Assembly (NCBI GenBank): GCA_003116875.1
Contig: BCKT01000012.1
Coordinates: 886,334-950,333, forward strand
Length of the DNA: 64,000 nt
Direction: 5' to 3'
Source: Takashimella koratensis
Taxonomy: Eukaryota; Basidiomycota; Tremellomycetes; Trichosporonales; Tetragoniomycetaceae
Positions 22,786 through 35,015 of this stretch are shown piece by piece (the stretch's first letter is position 1; every line of letters begins with the position of its first letter). A program made the position numbers and the translations under genes. A model generated the notes under the pieces. The model ran no database searches. It was given only the letters and a program-made list of their open reading frames with translations, and was not told where the DNA came from.

Positions 22786-25700
22786 TTAAACCTGCTCATC
22801 GTCCCCTTCTCCATCCCCTTCAAACATTCTCGCCAATTCGTCACTCGCTTCATCCTTTGCTGACACAAACACCTCAAACGCCGTTCTCTCTCCTTTCCTA
22901 ATCTTCTCATCTCTACCTTGTTCTCCTTTCTTCCCTTGAACGCCCGCGCTCCATCCTTTCCCACGTTTAAACGCTTCCTCTGATCGATCAAGGAGGATCT
23001 CGAGGTCTGCGTCTGAGATGATCTTGTCCCCCGCAGAAGCAACGTCGATCTCTTCCCCTTCGAGGTCGAGCAAAGCACGCGCAAGGTCCGCGGCGGAGGT
23101 GGATGTGGAAGAGGCATGGGTTGACTTTTCTCGACCCAAGATGACACGTCCGTTTTCGTCGACCATTTTACCGAATTTACCTTGAGAGATGACAAGTGCT
23201 TCGAGCTTGCGCTTGTTTCCGGCTTTCTGAAGGATTCGGGACTCGACAGTATCTGAGGGTTATCAGCGGGCGCCCGTATCAAGAAAACTTGACACAAAAT
23301 CGGTGAAGCTGTTACTCACGCGCAGAGACCAGTCGGAACACGAGAACAGGTTTAGTCTGGCCAATTCGGTGCGCCCTATCCTGGGCCTGGAGATCCATCT
23401 GCGGGTCTGTCGAAAGTCATCAGCAATCAGTTTCCCTATTTTGAAACCCAATCAGGCCTACTCACTCCAATCCTGGTCAAAGAAAATAACAGTGTCCGCA
23501 GCAACGAGATTAATACCCAGCCCACCGGCTCGGGTACTCAGAAGGAACAACTTGGGTGCGCCTTTCTTGTTCCCACCGTTATTAAAAGCGTTCATTTGTT
23601 CTCGCCTGGATTCTTGAGATGTGGATCCGTCGATTCGGCAAATATCGAGTTTCTTGTATTCGACTGCCCAGTCTTCCTGTACGATATCAGATACCTCACC
23701 AGGGTCACAAACTAGCATGGGAACGGGGTGTTGGATAAGGAAAGTGAACCGCAGACGCTACTCACAATCACATCCAGCATCGTCTTGAACTGGGAGAACA
23801 ACAACACCTTGTGTCCCTTCTCAAACAACGCGTCCAACAATCGATTAAGGAGCAACATCTTCCCGCTCGCATTGACCAAATCGTCATTCACTACGTAATT
23901 TCCTGTATCGCCATCGACGGGCCAATCGAAGAGGAATGGGTGGTTGGACACTTTGCGAAGTTGCATGACGAGGTTCTTCAGGTGCATCGCGTTGACGGAT
24001 TTGGCTGGAGAGTGGAGGTTTTAGTGATGCCAGATACAAGGAGGCAAGAACCGGACGAGGAAGAGAGATCATAGCGAAAAGAGCCGTTGAGTCACACTCA
24101 CTAGCCTGCTTGATAGCCCACTCTCGCCCAATCTCAGCCGCCGATTTCTCTTCCACCCCCGTTGGCTCATTCACTTTGACCCCTCTCTCCAGATCCCTAA
24201 TATACTTGGAATCATTCTCCTCAATCTTGTAGTTCTTTCTTGCCTGCTTCCTAATCTTCCTTTTCCCAGGTGTCGCCTTCTCTCCCTCCTCTGTCTCTTC
24301 CTCTCTCTGGTTCTTCTCTTCCTCCTTGTCCTCGACAGCCTCTACTTTGCCCTCCCCATCCTCCTCGTGTCCCGATTTCTTGGCAATCAAGTAATCCCGA
24401 ATCGACCGACCCAAGATCGCCTGATACATGTCCTTCTGAGCAGCCGTGAGCGGGGCGGTAAGGAGGTACTCTTTCTTCGGCGGCAGCTCACGCTCGACAT
24501 CGGTTTTCAGACGACGGAGGAGGAACGGTTTAAGGATTGCGTGAAGAGAAGAGACGATTGCAGATTTATCGAGAAGACCACCGGAAGAGGCCATGTCGTC
24601 AAAGTTGAACCATTGTTGGAAAGAGTCAAGGTCGTCAAAGATATCCGGGAGGATGAAGTTGAGCAAAGACCAAAGTTCGGCGAGGTTGTTCTGTAAGAGG
24701 AATTGAAGATTAGGTACGAGTAAACTCGTCAGCGAGGATACGGCAGGGAAGGAGACTGGTGGAAACCAAAGTCAAGACGTTGACTCACGTGAAGAGGTGT
24801 ACCAGTGATGATCATCCGGTTCGCGCTTTGGTACGTCTTCAACTCGCGAATGAGCTTGCAGTCCAGGTTCTTCAACCTGTGCCCTTCGTCAACGACGACA
24901 AACTGGTATTTGAATGTCAGCATTTGATCCTTTAAATTCGGACCTTTCACTTTTTCCCCTTCGCGGCGAGACCGTTACCATCCACAAACCACTCCCTAAG
25001 CTCGGCGTCTAGACTCACCTTCCACTGAAACCCGCTTAGGTGCGCTCGATCTTTCATTGCAATCTCATAAGTCGTCACGACGACCGGAAACGTAGCTGTC
25101 GTATTTGTTCCTGGTCTATCACCTAATGATTTCCTCGCTGCAGATCCCTTGAGACGAGCACCCGTCCCGCCTCGGCCTTTACCGATATTACCGACCCCTG
25201 CGGAAGCGGGGGCTTGCAAGCGGGTGTGTCGGAGTTCGGCACGGTGTTCGGGAGGGCCGTGGTACATCAATGTCTGGGCGAGAGTTAGCTAGCTTCCAGA
25301 CGACAGCGCGACAGTGAGAGTACATCCAAGAGTACTCGAGGTAGGGTGAGAAAGGGTACTTACCGGGATGCTCGGAGCGAACTTTTCAAATTCGGTGATC
25401 CAATTGTTAAGCACAGACAAGGGACAGACGATGAGGAACGGGCCCCAAGTCCCTTTTGCTCTCAAGTGCGCGAGGAACGCAATCGTTTGAAGTGTCTAGC
25501 CATGAAATGTCAGCACACCTCATACGGCTCGCGCTCTCTACAAGTCAGAGGACCCACCTTGCCCAAACCCATTTCGTCCGCGAGGATCCCATTCAGTCCA
25601 TTCTCATACAGACTGATCATCCACTGTACACCGGCGAGCTGGTAATCGCGGAGTTTGGCGCCAGTGATGAGTGCCGGTTGAGCAAACGAGTATTGTTTTG

Positions 25701-26714
25701 CCTCGGCCTCTGCGTCTTCAGTCTCTCCTTCGCCTTTTGCTTCAACTTTGACATCACCGTTCTCCCCTTCTGCGTCACCTGCTTTCTCTCCCTCTGCAGC
25801 CTCCGCCTGGTCCTCCATCTTCACGTCTTCATCCTCTACCTCCGTCTTTACTTTTTTCCCTTCCCTTGCCCCTGCCGACTTTCTCTTCCTCTTTCCGCCT
25901 TTCGTCTCCTTCACCTCCTCCTCTCCTTCCTCATCGTCCGCCTTCTTCGCGTCCCGACTCCGCGTTCCGGTACGTGACGATCCTCCAGCGGCCGAAGTGG
26001 CTGCACGCGTCTCTTTGCCGGCTTTTCGAGCAGCCGCACGTTGTTCAGCCGCGCGTTTCTCAATCTGTTGACGAGCCATACGGTCGCCGATGATCCGAGC
26101 GTAGATTGTGGATTTCTCGAGAAGGAAACGGAGGCGGTGGGCGCGGGCGGCAGCCTGGAGGAGAGGGGTGTCAGTGTACGTTGGGGTCGGTAGAGTCATC
26201 GTTGTATTCGGATGAGGAGAGGACAAGGAGAGAGTTGAGATCTGGAAGAGAAAGTGGGCGGGATATATGAGGCTGAGGTGAGCATCAGGACGAAGAGTTG
26301 AGGAATGCGATAGATGCAGCGATGCTGACGTGACCACCTCTCGACCGCTCCTCGACTCTAGAGCTCCCCTCCTGCTCAGTCCGTCTCCAACTAGACCAAT
26401 GCCCAAACCATACTCACATCGGGATCGTCTGCGCCTTCCTCCTTTTCAATAGCCTTTTCAATCTCCTCCACTTTCTCCGGCTCCAACACGTTGGCCTTGG
26501 CCTCATCTACCGTTGCGTTTGCTGGGTTTGATGAGTCCGATTCGAGACCTGTACGCACGTCACCGTCTTCCGTCTTGACTTCAACGATCCCAACTTTGGT
26601 CGCGCTGACGCCGCTGGCGGCGGGGGAGGCGGGCATGGAGGTGGAGGCGGAGGTGAGGCCGGTGGATGGGGCGAGAGAGGGTAGGGAAGGGGCGGTGGGT
26701 GATGGGAGGGACAT
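22786..26714 (-). CDS. IRC5: SNF2-family chromatin remodeller, HELLS/LSH/DDM1/Irc5 subfamily
   Basis: The gene starts at ATG 26714 ([10 protein letters not shown]) and ends at TAA 22788-22786 ([11 protein letters not shown]). About ten exons give roughly 900-1000 residues. The ATPase core reads [19 protein letters not shown], then [18 protein letters not shown] (Walker A), [20 protein letters not shown] (Walker B, with DEGH instead of DEAH, as in HELLS and DDM1), and [20 protein letters not shown]. The C-terminal lobe shows [36 protein letters not shown] and [19 protein letters not shown]. An acidic/basic linker (about 26000-25700) precedes the core, and a highly charged insertion lies between the lobes. 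These enzymes slide nucleosomes and help maintain DNA methylation and genome stability; whether this species methylates DNA is not visible here. The upstream in-frame extension is repetitive and probably 5' leader. Confidence 0.9.
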
Positions 26715-26786
26715 GTTTGTGGTGGGTGAGGTAGGTGAGGAGTGCCGAGAAGCGTAGAGGGAGTGAGAGCAGGGGAGCAGGAGAGT

Positions 26787-26822
<36 letters not shown>

Positions 26823-27657
26823 GTGAGTCAACTGCAACCTCGATCGATGGCAAGAGTAAAGTTGAAAAGTTGGAAATAAGCACCAGTCTATAGATTACTC
26901 CGACGTGTCCCAGTCAAATGAGTGGCAAGTAGTCCTCCCTACGCGGTCACAAAGGGAAAAATCACCAAAAGACAAAGGGACGCGTCCCGTCCTGATTCCC
27001 TCATTTACCCCGGACGGGGACAGTCACCGGTCGTGCTTTGTTCTTGCTCTTGCTCCTGCTCTTGTTCTCCGCTCTCCGTTCTCCGTGACGTGACCAGTGC
27101 GAATCGAGCAGAGAGGGAGAGGAGAGGAGAGGAGAGAAGAGGGATCGACTTGGATACATGCAATCTCGAAATGCATCAACAAAGGTGGGAAAGAATACAG
27201 GAGTGGCCCCGATGCCGACCCGCTGGGCGTGGCGGGCGAGTTGCAAGATCACCAAAGTGGGATCGAGTTGGATCTGTTGTCTGTTCCCGGTGACAAGTGG
27301 TAGACACTTTTACTGAATCCCATGATAGCATGCATAGTCCGCTGGCCACTTGTACCTCCTTCATCATCGTATCGTCCGTCTATATTCACCTTTCCCTTTC
27401 GGATCACGTGATAGTTGGTCCTCCAAAGCCTAGTGGAATATCTATCCACTCCGCCCCGTTACAAAAGTCCCCCTTCTTCCTTCTTAGCAGCACAAAACTC
27501 CGCGAAACTCCGGAAGATGTGGCACCCACCCCTACTGAAAACCCTTTACCAATTTTGGTACCGCATCTCGAAAAGTGCAAAATCACGCAGGAAAACCCTC
27601 ACTGGACTGGTTCTCTTTCCCTCTTCTCATCCATCAACTACAACAAAAGTATCCGCC
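26715..27657. promoter_or_regulatory. divergent promoter region between SNF2 gene and uL14
   Basis: The two flanking genes diverge from here. A 7-bp tandem repeat (GAGTTGA unit, about 26785-26826) sits in the SNF2 leader, and an AGGAG-type purine run lies at about 27108-27140. I could not identify core-promoter motifs. Confidence 0.4.
26785..26826. repeat. 7-bp tandem repeat (GAGTTGA)n
   Basis: About five imperfect copies of a 7-bp unit lie roughly 70-110 bp upstream of the SNF2-gene ATG. In the transcript sense they read CTCAACT repeats, so they would lie in the leader or core promoter. Confidence 0.75.
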
Positions 27658-29135
27658 ATGTCCGCCAAATGTGAGTAGAGACGACGTTGGGCAGGGAGGT
27701 AGCAGGGACGGAAGGAGGAGAAGGCAGAGAGGGAAGAGAGTGGACGAAGAAGAAGGCGAGGAGAGAATGGGTTCGTTGGGTAGGGTTGGTTCTGGTTTGG
27801 TTTCTTGGGTCTTGGGTCTTGGGTTTGGGTTTGTTTGGGTCGTTCGACACGATGGGATCGACCAACGACGAAACACGACAACGAGCGACAGTTGAATTTC
27901 AAGACGACTAGCTTTTACCGAAACGACTCGGCCCGTCTCGATCTTGATCTGCGTCGGTGAAGGTCATGTGCAGTGACGAGTTACGGTTGATGGGCTGGTG
28001 GATGTAAGACGAAGATGGGCGAGGGCCGAGGACGAGTACTCGTGCGAAGGGATTGGGATGGGCAAGGATAGAGTGTTGAGAGACGAGGCGGTGGGAGGGT
28101 ACGAGTAGAGGAAGAGAAGCGGATGCGCGACGACAGCGACGATTTGGATATCGAACTCGACCCCGTTTCGACATCGACCATGTCCCACCCTACCGCTCTT
28201 CCAATCCCAGACCCAGCCCCAGACCTAGCCCCAGACCCAGACCCTCTTGACCCATATACCCCTCTTCCTCACCCCTCTCACTCGCCTCACTCGCTCTCTT
28301 CCTCGTCCTTTCTCGACCCTCTTTTCCCATCTCCACTCAATCCCTTCCCACGGCCTCCAACCCCCACCCAACATCACGCTTATCGCTGACCCTACCTCCA
28401 GCCGCCGCCGCCGGTACCAAGTTCCGCATGACCCTCGGTCTCCCCGTCGGTGCCGTCATGAACTGCGCCGACAACTCGGGTGCCAAGAGTGAGTCTAGCC
28501 TTTTTCTTGGTTTTCGTCTCAACCAAAATTCTTTTCCGTCTTTTCCAATCTGCCAACGCTTACACATTTTGGCCTCCTTCCTCCCTTCCTCTCGCCCTCT
28601 CCCCTCGCTTCTCTTCGCGTGAATCCTCTTCGCTTTGCATTTGCTCCGCTTGCAGACCTCTACGTCATCTCCGTCGTCGGCTTCGGTGCCCGTCTCAACC
28701 GTCTCCCCGCCGCCGCTGCGGGCGACATGGTCATGGCGTCTGTCAAGAAGGGAAAGCCCGAGCTCAGGAAGAAGGGTGAGTCTCAGAGCTGTTAGAAACA
28801 CTGGGCTTGATGTTGTGATGTTGTGGGAATCCGACGACCAATCTGCGTCCACGCTCGTGACCAATTTGTGCGGCATCCCTCCTCAAGCCTCAGACAGATC
28901 TGGAGATGCTTGACCTTTTAGTTGCTAACACGACATAGTCATGCCCGCTGTCATTTGCCGTCAACGCAAGCCTTGGCGCAGAAGGGATGGTGTCTTCCTC
29001 TACTTTGAGGACAACGCCGGTGTCATTGTCAACAACAAGGGCGAGATGAAGGGTTCCGCTATCAACGGTCCCGTCGCTAAAGAGTGCGCCGACCTTTGGC
29101 CGCGTATCGCCGCCAACGCCGGTACCGTCGTCTAA
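27658..29135 (+). CDS. RPL23: 60S ribosomal protein uL14 (L23)
   Basis: Four exons (27658-27670, 28402-28488, 28656-28775, 28939-29135) give 138 residues, the usual length for uL14. The first exon is only 13 nt (MSAK plus one base), followed by a 731-nt intron, by far the longest intron in proportion to this gene. The protein reads [39 protein letters not shown], then [20 protein letters not shown] and [20 protein letters not shown]. uL14 is a core large-subunit protein at the subunit interface. The first intron carries a G-rich sense-strand block at 27807-27839 and a low-complexity Pro/Asp-coding stretch (28123-28389) that is almost certainly not translated. Confidence 0.97.
27807..27839 (+). 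other. putative G-quadruplex motif in uL14 intron 1
   Basis: Five GGG runs (27807, 27814, 27821, 27827 and 27837) separated by 3-7 nt lie on the sense strand of the intron. This meets the usual four-run, short-loop criterion for a G-quadruplex. Whether it forms in DNA or RNA is not known. Confidence 0.45.
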
Positions 29136-29574
29136 TCGAGGGGAAAGGAAAGAAACCCACGAGGGGAAGAGGATTTTGAGAAAGAGGGGGGATAAAAGAT
29201 CAGGTCATTTGGTGTCGTTGAAACCATCCAAGGATTAGGGTCAAACTCAGCTCGCTCGCTTTTCTCTTCGTAGCTTTTTTTCACTTTTCTAGATGACGAG
29301 GGAGGATCGGGATGGTGTACTTTGTACGATGCACGGGGTTTCGGACATTGTTGTTTGGAGACTGGATTTGGAACTGGACGGCTTGGTCAGAAGAGAACTA
29401 ATGACCGACGACTGGCTTGAGAATCAGAGACGTGGGTCGAATTGAACTCTGAAGACAGGTTGTGCATTGTGATCTGTTGACGTGTGTATAATAAACCCGA
29501 GAAAGACAATGATTGACATATTGACATGCTTGAGAGACCGTAGAGATAGCCTGTATTCAGACTTTGCCTGACAT
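29136..29574. other. convergent 3' intergenic region
   Basis: This is 3' flanking sequence between uL14 (plus) and RCE1 (minus). I see no gene or repeat. Confidence 0.45.
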
Positions 29575-31540
29575 TTAAAGCTTTGCAACTCCCCACGTGA
29601 AACCAACGATACCAGCGACGTACGCGGCCCAGATAACTGTACCGGGTAAGCTTTCGCCCAACGTCACACACAGTCGGAACCCAAGTCACGAGACCAGTTC
29701 ACAACCTCTGTTCAGGAAGAGACTCACGTCGTCGGCGAGAAGGGTGGCGTCGGACCGCGGAAGAAGGGAGGTAAATACCCATGAGGTTACAGAAGACGTG
29801 TGAGATAAGCGGGGGGAGCACGGATCCTGTCATCGATTATCAGCCCTCGAACGCTTGAGAGAACGAGAGGGGGATGGGACATACCGGTTCGGAGGTAGAG
29901 GTAAGCCGCAAACCAGCCGAACAGCGTCGTGTACGTCAATTGGAATACTGTAAGAATTGTCGATCAGTGGATCAGCTGGTCCGACGCTCTAACGCCTCGC
30001 CTCGCCTCGCCTCGCCTCGCGGTCGCTGTAGCGTGGAACTCACCGCATCCGCCAATAGCTTGAATCGCAGCGCTCTGTGTTCGGCCGGCACGGTTGTACA
30101 CCTCGAAAGCGTGGTGGGCGTGTGCTATGCGATGAGCTCAGTTTTGGCCATAGGAAAGGGCAACTGCGTAAAGGGAGAAAGGGGAGAGGAGAACACGTAC
30201 CGACGCCAAACCATAGAGGTGTGCCAAAGACGAGATCTCGCATGCTTAGACCGCCTAGTAAGGATACCGCGAGGATTGTGGACCGGAATACAATCTCCTC
30301 CGTCAACGGGCCCTGCGTCGTATTAGCCTATCCCGTATCTCACTGCCCTGCGTCCAACCTCCACTCGCCTACACCAGCCGTGGTCAAACGACAGCGTGTT
30401 TAGACCTCAGCTGTATAAACTCACCACAACATAATTTCGCATCTCTACGAGCCCAAACGACTCCCAGATGTTCGAGACATTCGGCAACCCGCGCTGGAAA
30501 GGAAGGGACCCATCCAGGCCCTTGGCTAGGATCGGGCCAAGGAAGATTGTCGGAGCGAGGATGTAGGGGAAGATAGAGGCGGGTGAGTTTGAGAGTGTTG
30601 AGAGTGTTGAGAAGGGTAACAAGAGGGAGGTGGGGAGGCCTAAGAGCCGGAGAGTTGGAAGGATCTGGGGAGGTGTTGGTAATGTAATCAGTCAAAGTTC
30701 TGCGCCCTTCGTGTGACCGTGCCGTGAGCAGACACCCCTACGTCTCTGTGACCCAGCACTCCAACGCCCAGCGGCGGAGTTGGGAGATGACGGCGAAGAT
30801 GGCGAGCTCTGCAGATGGCCTTGCCAGTCCCACGCAGGTGCAATCAAACGTCCCACCAGTCCGGAGACTCATAGGCATGGACCCATGGAGAAGAGAACAA
30901 AAAAGCAAAACAAAATCAATCTCCAACTCACAGCTTCGGTCATACTGTAACCTCCTGTAGTCTTCACGACCCACCAAACTCCACCTACGCTCCCGATTGT
31001 TGCGAGCCCGACAGCCTGCATACGCGCACGGATGGTGAGCGGGTGGTCTCTGCTCCCTGGAGGAGGAGGGGGAGAGAGCGCGCGTACGTCGAGGCGTGGT
31101 GTAGGAGAGGGCGTATGCGAATGTGTGTGCGAGGGCGTGTGCGAGGGAGTGTGGGAGGGGACAGCGCCAACACCGCCGTCAGAGTCGGTAGCGGAGACGG
31201 GGGGGATAGCCGGTGCTGTATGAGCCTGAACCTGTCAGCTCTACGTACGAGTTCTTGGCAGCTGACTGAGACTTACTTGAGGGTGCACTAGCCCTGCATC
31301 GTCTGGGCTGCTCGTATCTTCCTTCTTCCCATTTAGGACTTTGCTTTTTGGGGGTTGGAGGAGCAAGACTTGGGCAAGGTACAGGGACCCGACGTAAGAG
31401 GTTGTGAATGCCAAACTGAGAAGATGGGCAGTGAGGGGGTTGATACCGACGACTAAAGGGAGAGGGAGAGGGATGAGGGGTGTCAATGACTCAGAAGAAG
31501 GAGGCGCGAGTCCCGCCGAGCGAGAAGTGGATGAGCCCAT
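29575..31540 (-). CDS. RCE1: CAAX prenyl protease 2 (Rce1-type intramembrane endopeptidase)
   Basis: A multi-exon minus-strand gene starts at ATG 31540 (MGSSTSRSAGLAPP) and ends at TAA 29577-29575 (GFTWGVAKL). Hydrophobic exons supply several membrane helices (INPLTAHLLSLAFTTSYVG, WRLILFCFFVLFS). The catalytic motifs of the ABI/CAAX protease family are present in order: the paired Glu and Arg in PLTEEIVFRS, the His in HAHHAFEVYNRAG, and the His/Asn in LISHVFCNLMGIY. Rce1 sits in the ER membrane and removes the last three residues of prenylated CAAX proteins such as Ras, Rho and mating factors. The cytosolic loop before the second helix is His/Ser/Thr/Pro repeats (SHTPSHT type). A (CCTCG)n tandem repeat lies in an intron near 29998-30022. 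Internal exon limits are approximate. Confidence 0.88.
29996..30022. repeat. 5-bp tandem repeat (CCTCG)n in an RCE1 intron
   Basis: About five copies of a 5-bp unit occur in tandem between splice signals of the RCE1 gene. It is a simple microsatellite with no evident function. Confidence 0.75.
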
Positions 31541-31886
31541 CAAGTGGTGGATGTCAGAGAGTAGGACTGTTAACTGACAAGAGTCGAGATCAGAGTTGGT
31601 CAAAACGAGACGAACAATAGAGACTGGTCATCGTGGAGCCCCGCAGAGAGAGACGGGCACTCCCCCTAGTCTGACCCTCAACGGCAAGGAGCAAAGACTA
31701 TTTGGTTTCAGGCACGGGCCCTAAGTGCAGTCTAACCGGGATTAGCTATGCACTTTGCTGTACTTGTCTGCACTCGCCATTTCCCACTCCTTCACCTCCT
31801 CAACATCCTCATCATCCTCATCACCCTCGGCTCAGCTCCTCCCCTTCTTCTCATTCTCCCCTCAATCGCCTTTGACACCTCACAAC
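31541..31886. promoter_or_regulatory. 346-bp divergent promoter between RCE1 and the RhoGAP gene
   Basis: The start codons of RCE1 (minus) and the RhoGAP gene (plus) face away from each other across this short region, so both promoters must lie within it. A CT/CA-rich leader (about 31780-31880) precedes the RhoGAP ATG. I see no clear TATA box. Confidence 0.5.
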
Positions 31887-34683
31887 ATGTCTACTCCAGT
31901 CGAGACCCCGACCCCTGCCGGCCCGACCTCTCCTCCTCGCCGATCTCCACTCATCCCTACCCTCTCTCGCCTCGCTCAATCCACCTCTGGCCCTTCGCTT
32001 GACCCATCCGCCTCCCACTCCAACTCTTTCTTCTCTTTCTCACCAACCATCATGGGGCCTACACCTGCTCTTACGCCCGATACTTCTTCCACTTCCACAC
32101 TCGTCTCCCCTGTTCCTACTCCTAGCCTCAATCCGACCTCCAACCCGCTTACCACCTCCACCTCCACCTCCAACTCCACCTCCAACTCCACCTCCAACTC
32201 CACCTCCAACGTCACCAGCACCAATCCGACGTCTCCCTCGCCGTCCATCTCTACCCCTTCACTCCTAGGCGTAGGCGGCCGTACCCTCCGCGCCGTCCGA
32301 GCCGTCTCCGGCGCCGTCTCATGGGCAGCGACATCCATCACCTCTCAACCCCCACCCACTCGTCAACACCCAAGTGGAGATATCCTCGTCTCTCCACTCG
32401 GAGCAATCTTGTACCCCACTTTACAGACTTACAATGAGGGCCCAATCCTCGTTCTTTCTCTACCGAGGGCCCGAGCACTCCCATCGCGAAGTGACCCCGC
32501 GGCAAGTGGAGATGGAGGTGGTGCAGGGTTAGTGGGAACGGTACCACCCGTGGCAACAGATGACCAGCTCGCCCAAGCAGTCTTGGACCGACTTGAACCT
32601 TGGGTGGGCGAAGAAGGGGGAAACTACGCGGTACTCCTCCTCGCCAGTCCAGGAGGGGACGGAACAGCTTCAGGCGCTGGAGAGGAGAGCGGAAAGGGAG
32701 GGAGGAAGCTGCCTGGTGTCGCTTGGTGGATGTGGAGGTATCGCAGACTGCCCAGGAAGTGAGTCAGACTGAGGTATAGTGGGGTAGTTGAAGTACTCCC
32801 TTGAGAATAGTGCTGATCCTGGCTTGCAGGTATCGAAAGAATTTGAAGAACCTGGTGTGTAATAATGAACTCCGAAATCCGCTATCGTTGTTTGTCCGTA
32901 CAGGTCGCAAGCTGATCAGAGCCACAGTTTGTCGTTCATTCCTCCCCTCTTACAAGAAGTACGTCTCCCCTTACACCCCAACTTTGCGTCCAGGCACTAA
33001 CCCTTTCCAGCCCTGCTCCCGCTTCTCCTCCCGCTCCTCTCGCCCAAATTCTACCGCAAGTTACACGTCGCGCCAACCCTTCTCTCGCTGCGGGGTCAAA
33101 TACCATTGTCCGGAATTGAGCTGGACGTTCCGACGCTACTTGAGGAAGGTCGAGCCATTCGGGCGTTGCAGCAACAGCGGCGTGGGTCGGGTCGCGCGGC
33201 CGGGCTGGGCGGAGCGGGAGGAATGGGCGGGCTCGGTGGACCCGGTGGACCCGGTGGACCTGGACAAGCTGCGTACGACGCCCCTACTGGGAGCGGGGAG
33301 AAAAGGGGAAGTGTAGGAGAGGGAGTCGGAGTAGCCGCAGCCGCAGCGGGAGCCGCAGGGGCCGCGGTAGGTGGAGGATTAAGATGGGGGTACGCGACAG
33401 TTAGTGGGGCGATGGGTGCGGCGTCGAGTTACCTCGGTCTAAGTGACGACAAACCCGAGGGCGCGGAAGGGCAAGGGGCAGGGGTGAGAGGTATGGGAGG
33501 TATGGGAGGTATGGGAGCAGAGGAAAGGGCGGATGGGGAAGGAGAAGGAGCCGAAGTGGATGAACAAGGGTTTGATTTGGCGTCTATCGAGCCAGGTGGG
33601 AACGATGAAGTGTTGGTAGACCTCGCGAGGGTGATCTTGACCCATTGCGCGACGACAGAAGGTATTTTCCGCCGTTCAGCCAACGTGAGTAAGGTCGATA
33701 AACACCATTTGACCACCGCTGACTACCTTCGTACTTGTCGAAATCCAGCCTCACCTCGTCCTCGCGATCACCTCGCTTTTATCAATCCCTGAGCCTATCC
33801 GGATCCCATGGATCGATATCGCACAATTCGACCCACTCACACCGCCGGCTGTGTTGAAGCGGGTTATAGGGGAGACAAAGGAGCCTGTGATTGAGGTCGG
33901 GATGTATGCTGATATTCGGGCGGTGCATTCTTTGCAAGAGTGAGTAAACGCTTGATCACGATTACCTCACGTCAAGTTCTCTTATCGCTATCAGAGTGGT
34001 ACTCTACTATCAGAGTAGCACTCGGTTGTTCCGCCCCACTCTGCCTTCCCAGCTGTATCGTTATTAAGCTGACCCACCTCAGCCTTCGAGCCTTCCGATC
34101 TTCTCTCCCACCGGCGTCACGCTCGATCCTCACCCACCTGACTCACCTAGCACACCACCTCCTCCCTTCTGAACCAGCAACGAAAATGACTTCAAAGGGT
34201 TACGCGATCGTTTTCGCTCCGGGTCTGGTGAGGTCCAGCAACCCTGTAGAAGACGCGATGATGTGTTTGGATCCGGGCAAGGGGAGGGTCGCGCTCGGTG
34301 GGGTGTTCGAAGCTGGTCCAGGTCCAGGTCCAGGCGCTGGTCCAGGTTTAGGCGGAGGAGGAGGGAGTCAAACGCTTGTTGGAGTGTTGGATATGTGGAT
34401 CGACCAGTGGGTCGCGATCGAGCGGGAAGGGGCCGAACATCTCGCAGGAGAAAGGTGCGATTGTCCTTGGTCTCGAGGTGATGTCAGGCCGTCGGTTCGT
34501 CGACCTATCCGAAGCTCAACATCTGGTACACTGAATGTTGGAGCGGACGGGGGAGGAGGGGGTATGTCTGGCGTGCCAGGGTCAGTGAGGCACGAGTTGT
34601 TGTCTCCAAAGGATAAAGAGAAAGGAGCGGGGAAGAGGCGAACGGCACCACCTGTTTCGGGGTTGTTCACGGATCCTGCATAG
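31887..34683 (+). CDS. BCH/CRAL-TRIO plus RhoGAP domain protein (p50RhoGAP/Ecm25-like)
   Basis: Six exons (31887-32758, 32830-32854, 32928-32958, 33011-33684, 33749-33939, 34083-34683) encode about 797 residues. The N-terminal ~140 residues are Ser/Thr/Pro repeats, including SNSTSNSTSNSTSN. The Sec14-like BCH domain follows: GDILVSPLGAILYPTLQTY, the WWMWRYRRLPRKYRKNLKN signature, LFVVHSSPLTR, and LSPKFYRKLHVAPTLLSL. A Gly/Ala-rich spacer (about 33170-33380) leads to the RhoGAP domain: TEGIFRRSAN with the arginine finger, LTPPAVLKRVIGETKEPVIE, and TKMTSKGYAIVFAPGLVR. Such proteins stimulate GTP hydrolysis by Rho/Cdc42 GTPases and link this to lipid or protein binding by the BCH domain. The segment after the arginine finger is shorter than in animal RhoGAPs. 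Several exons are very small (25 and 31 nt) but restore family motifs exactly. Confidence 0.88.
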
Positions 34684-35015
34684 TAAGACGAAATGAATAT
34701 CGTCGATGCCAAGAGCGATACGGACATAGTGAATGTGAACGGTGGGGTTATGCGTTGAAGGAACGAAAGAAGATGTAGGACAATCCATGCAGTATATGAT
34801 ATAATGAGATTCATCCATGTGAAAATATCGATGTAATGGGTTTCATACCTTTAGATACCTCTATCTAGGTCTACAAACGGATATCTCGAGGTTCGAGTTG
34901 ATGTATGAGTTTGAGTTGATGTATGGACAGTCGTCATCGTGATAGTGTCGTACAATGTTACGTTGATTCGTGATTTTATCTCTTTGCTGAGCAGTTGTGG
35001 TCTCGTGTCAACCTT
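34684..35015. other. convergent 3' intergenic region
   Basis: This AT-richer stretch lies between two converging genes, with a near-duplicate gagttgatgtatg motif at about 34896-34925. I see no gene. Confidence 0.45.

Noticed and set aside
28123..28389. Pro/Asp/Ser-rich ORF inside uL14 intron 1
   Set aside because: It is low complexity, lies wholly between confirmed uL14 splice sites and has no homology signal, so it is a chance reading frame.
28776..28938. snoRNA in uL14 intron 3 (TGATG-like motifs)
   Set aside because: No proper C box (RTGATGA) paired with a CTGA D box and terminal stem could be found.
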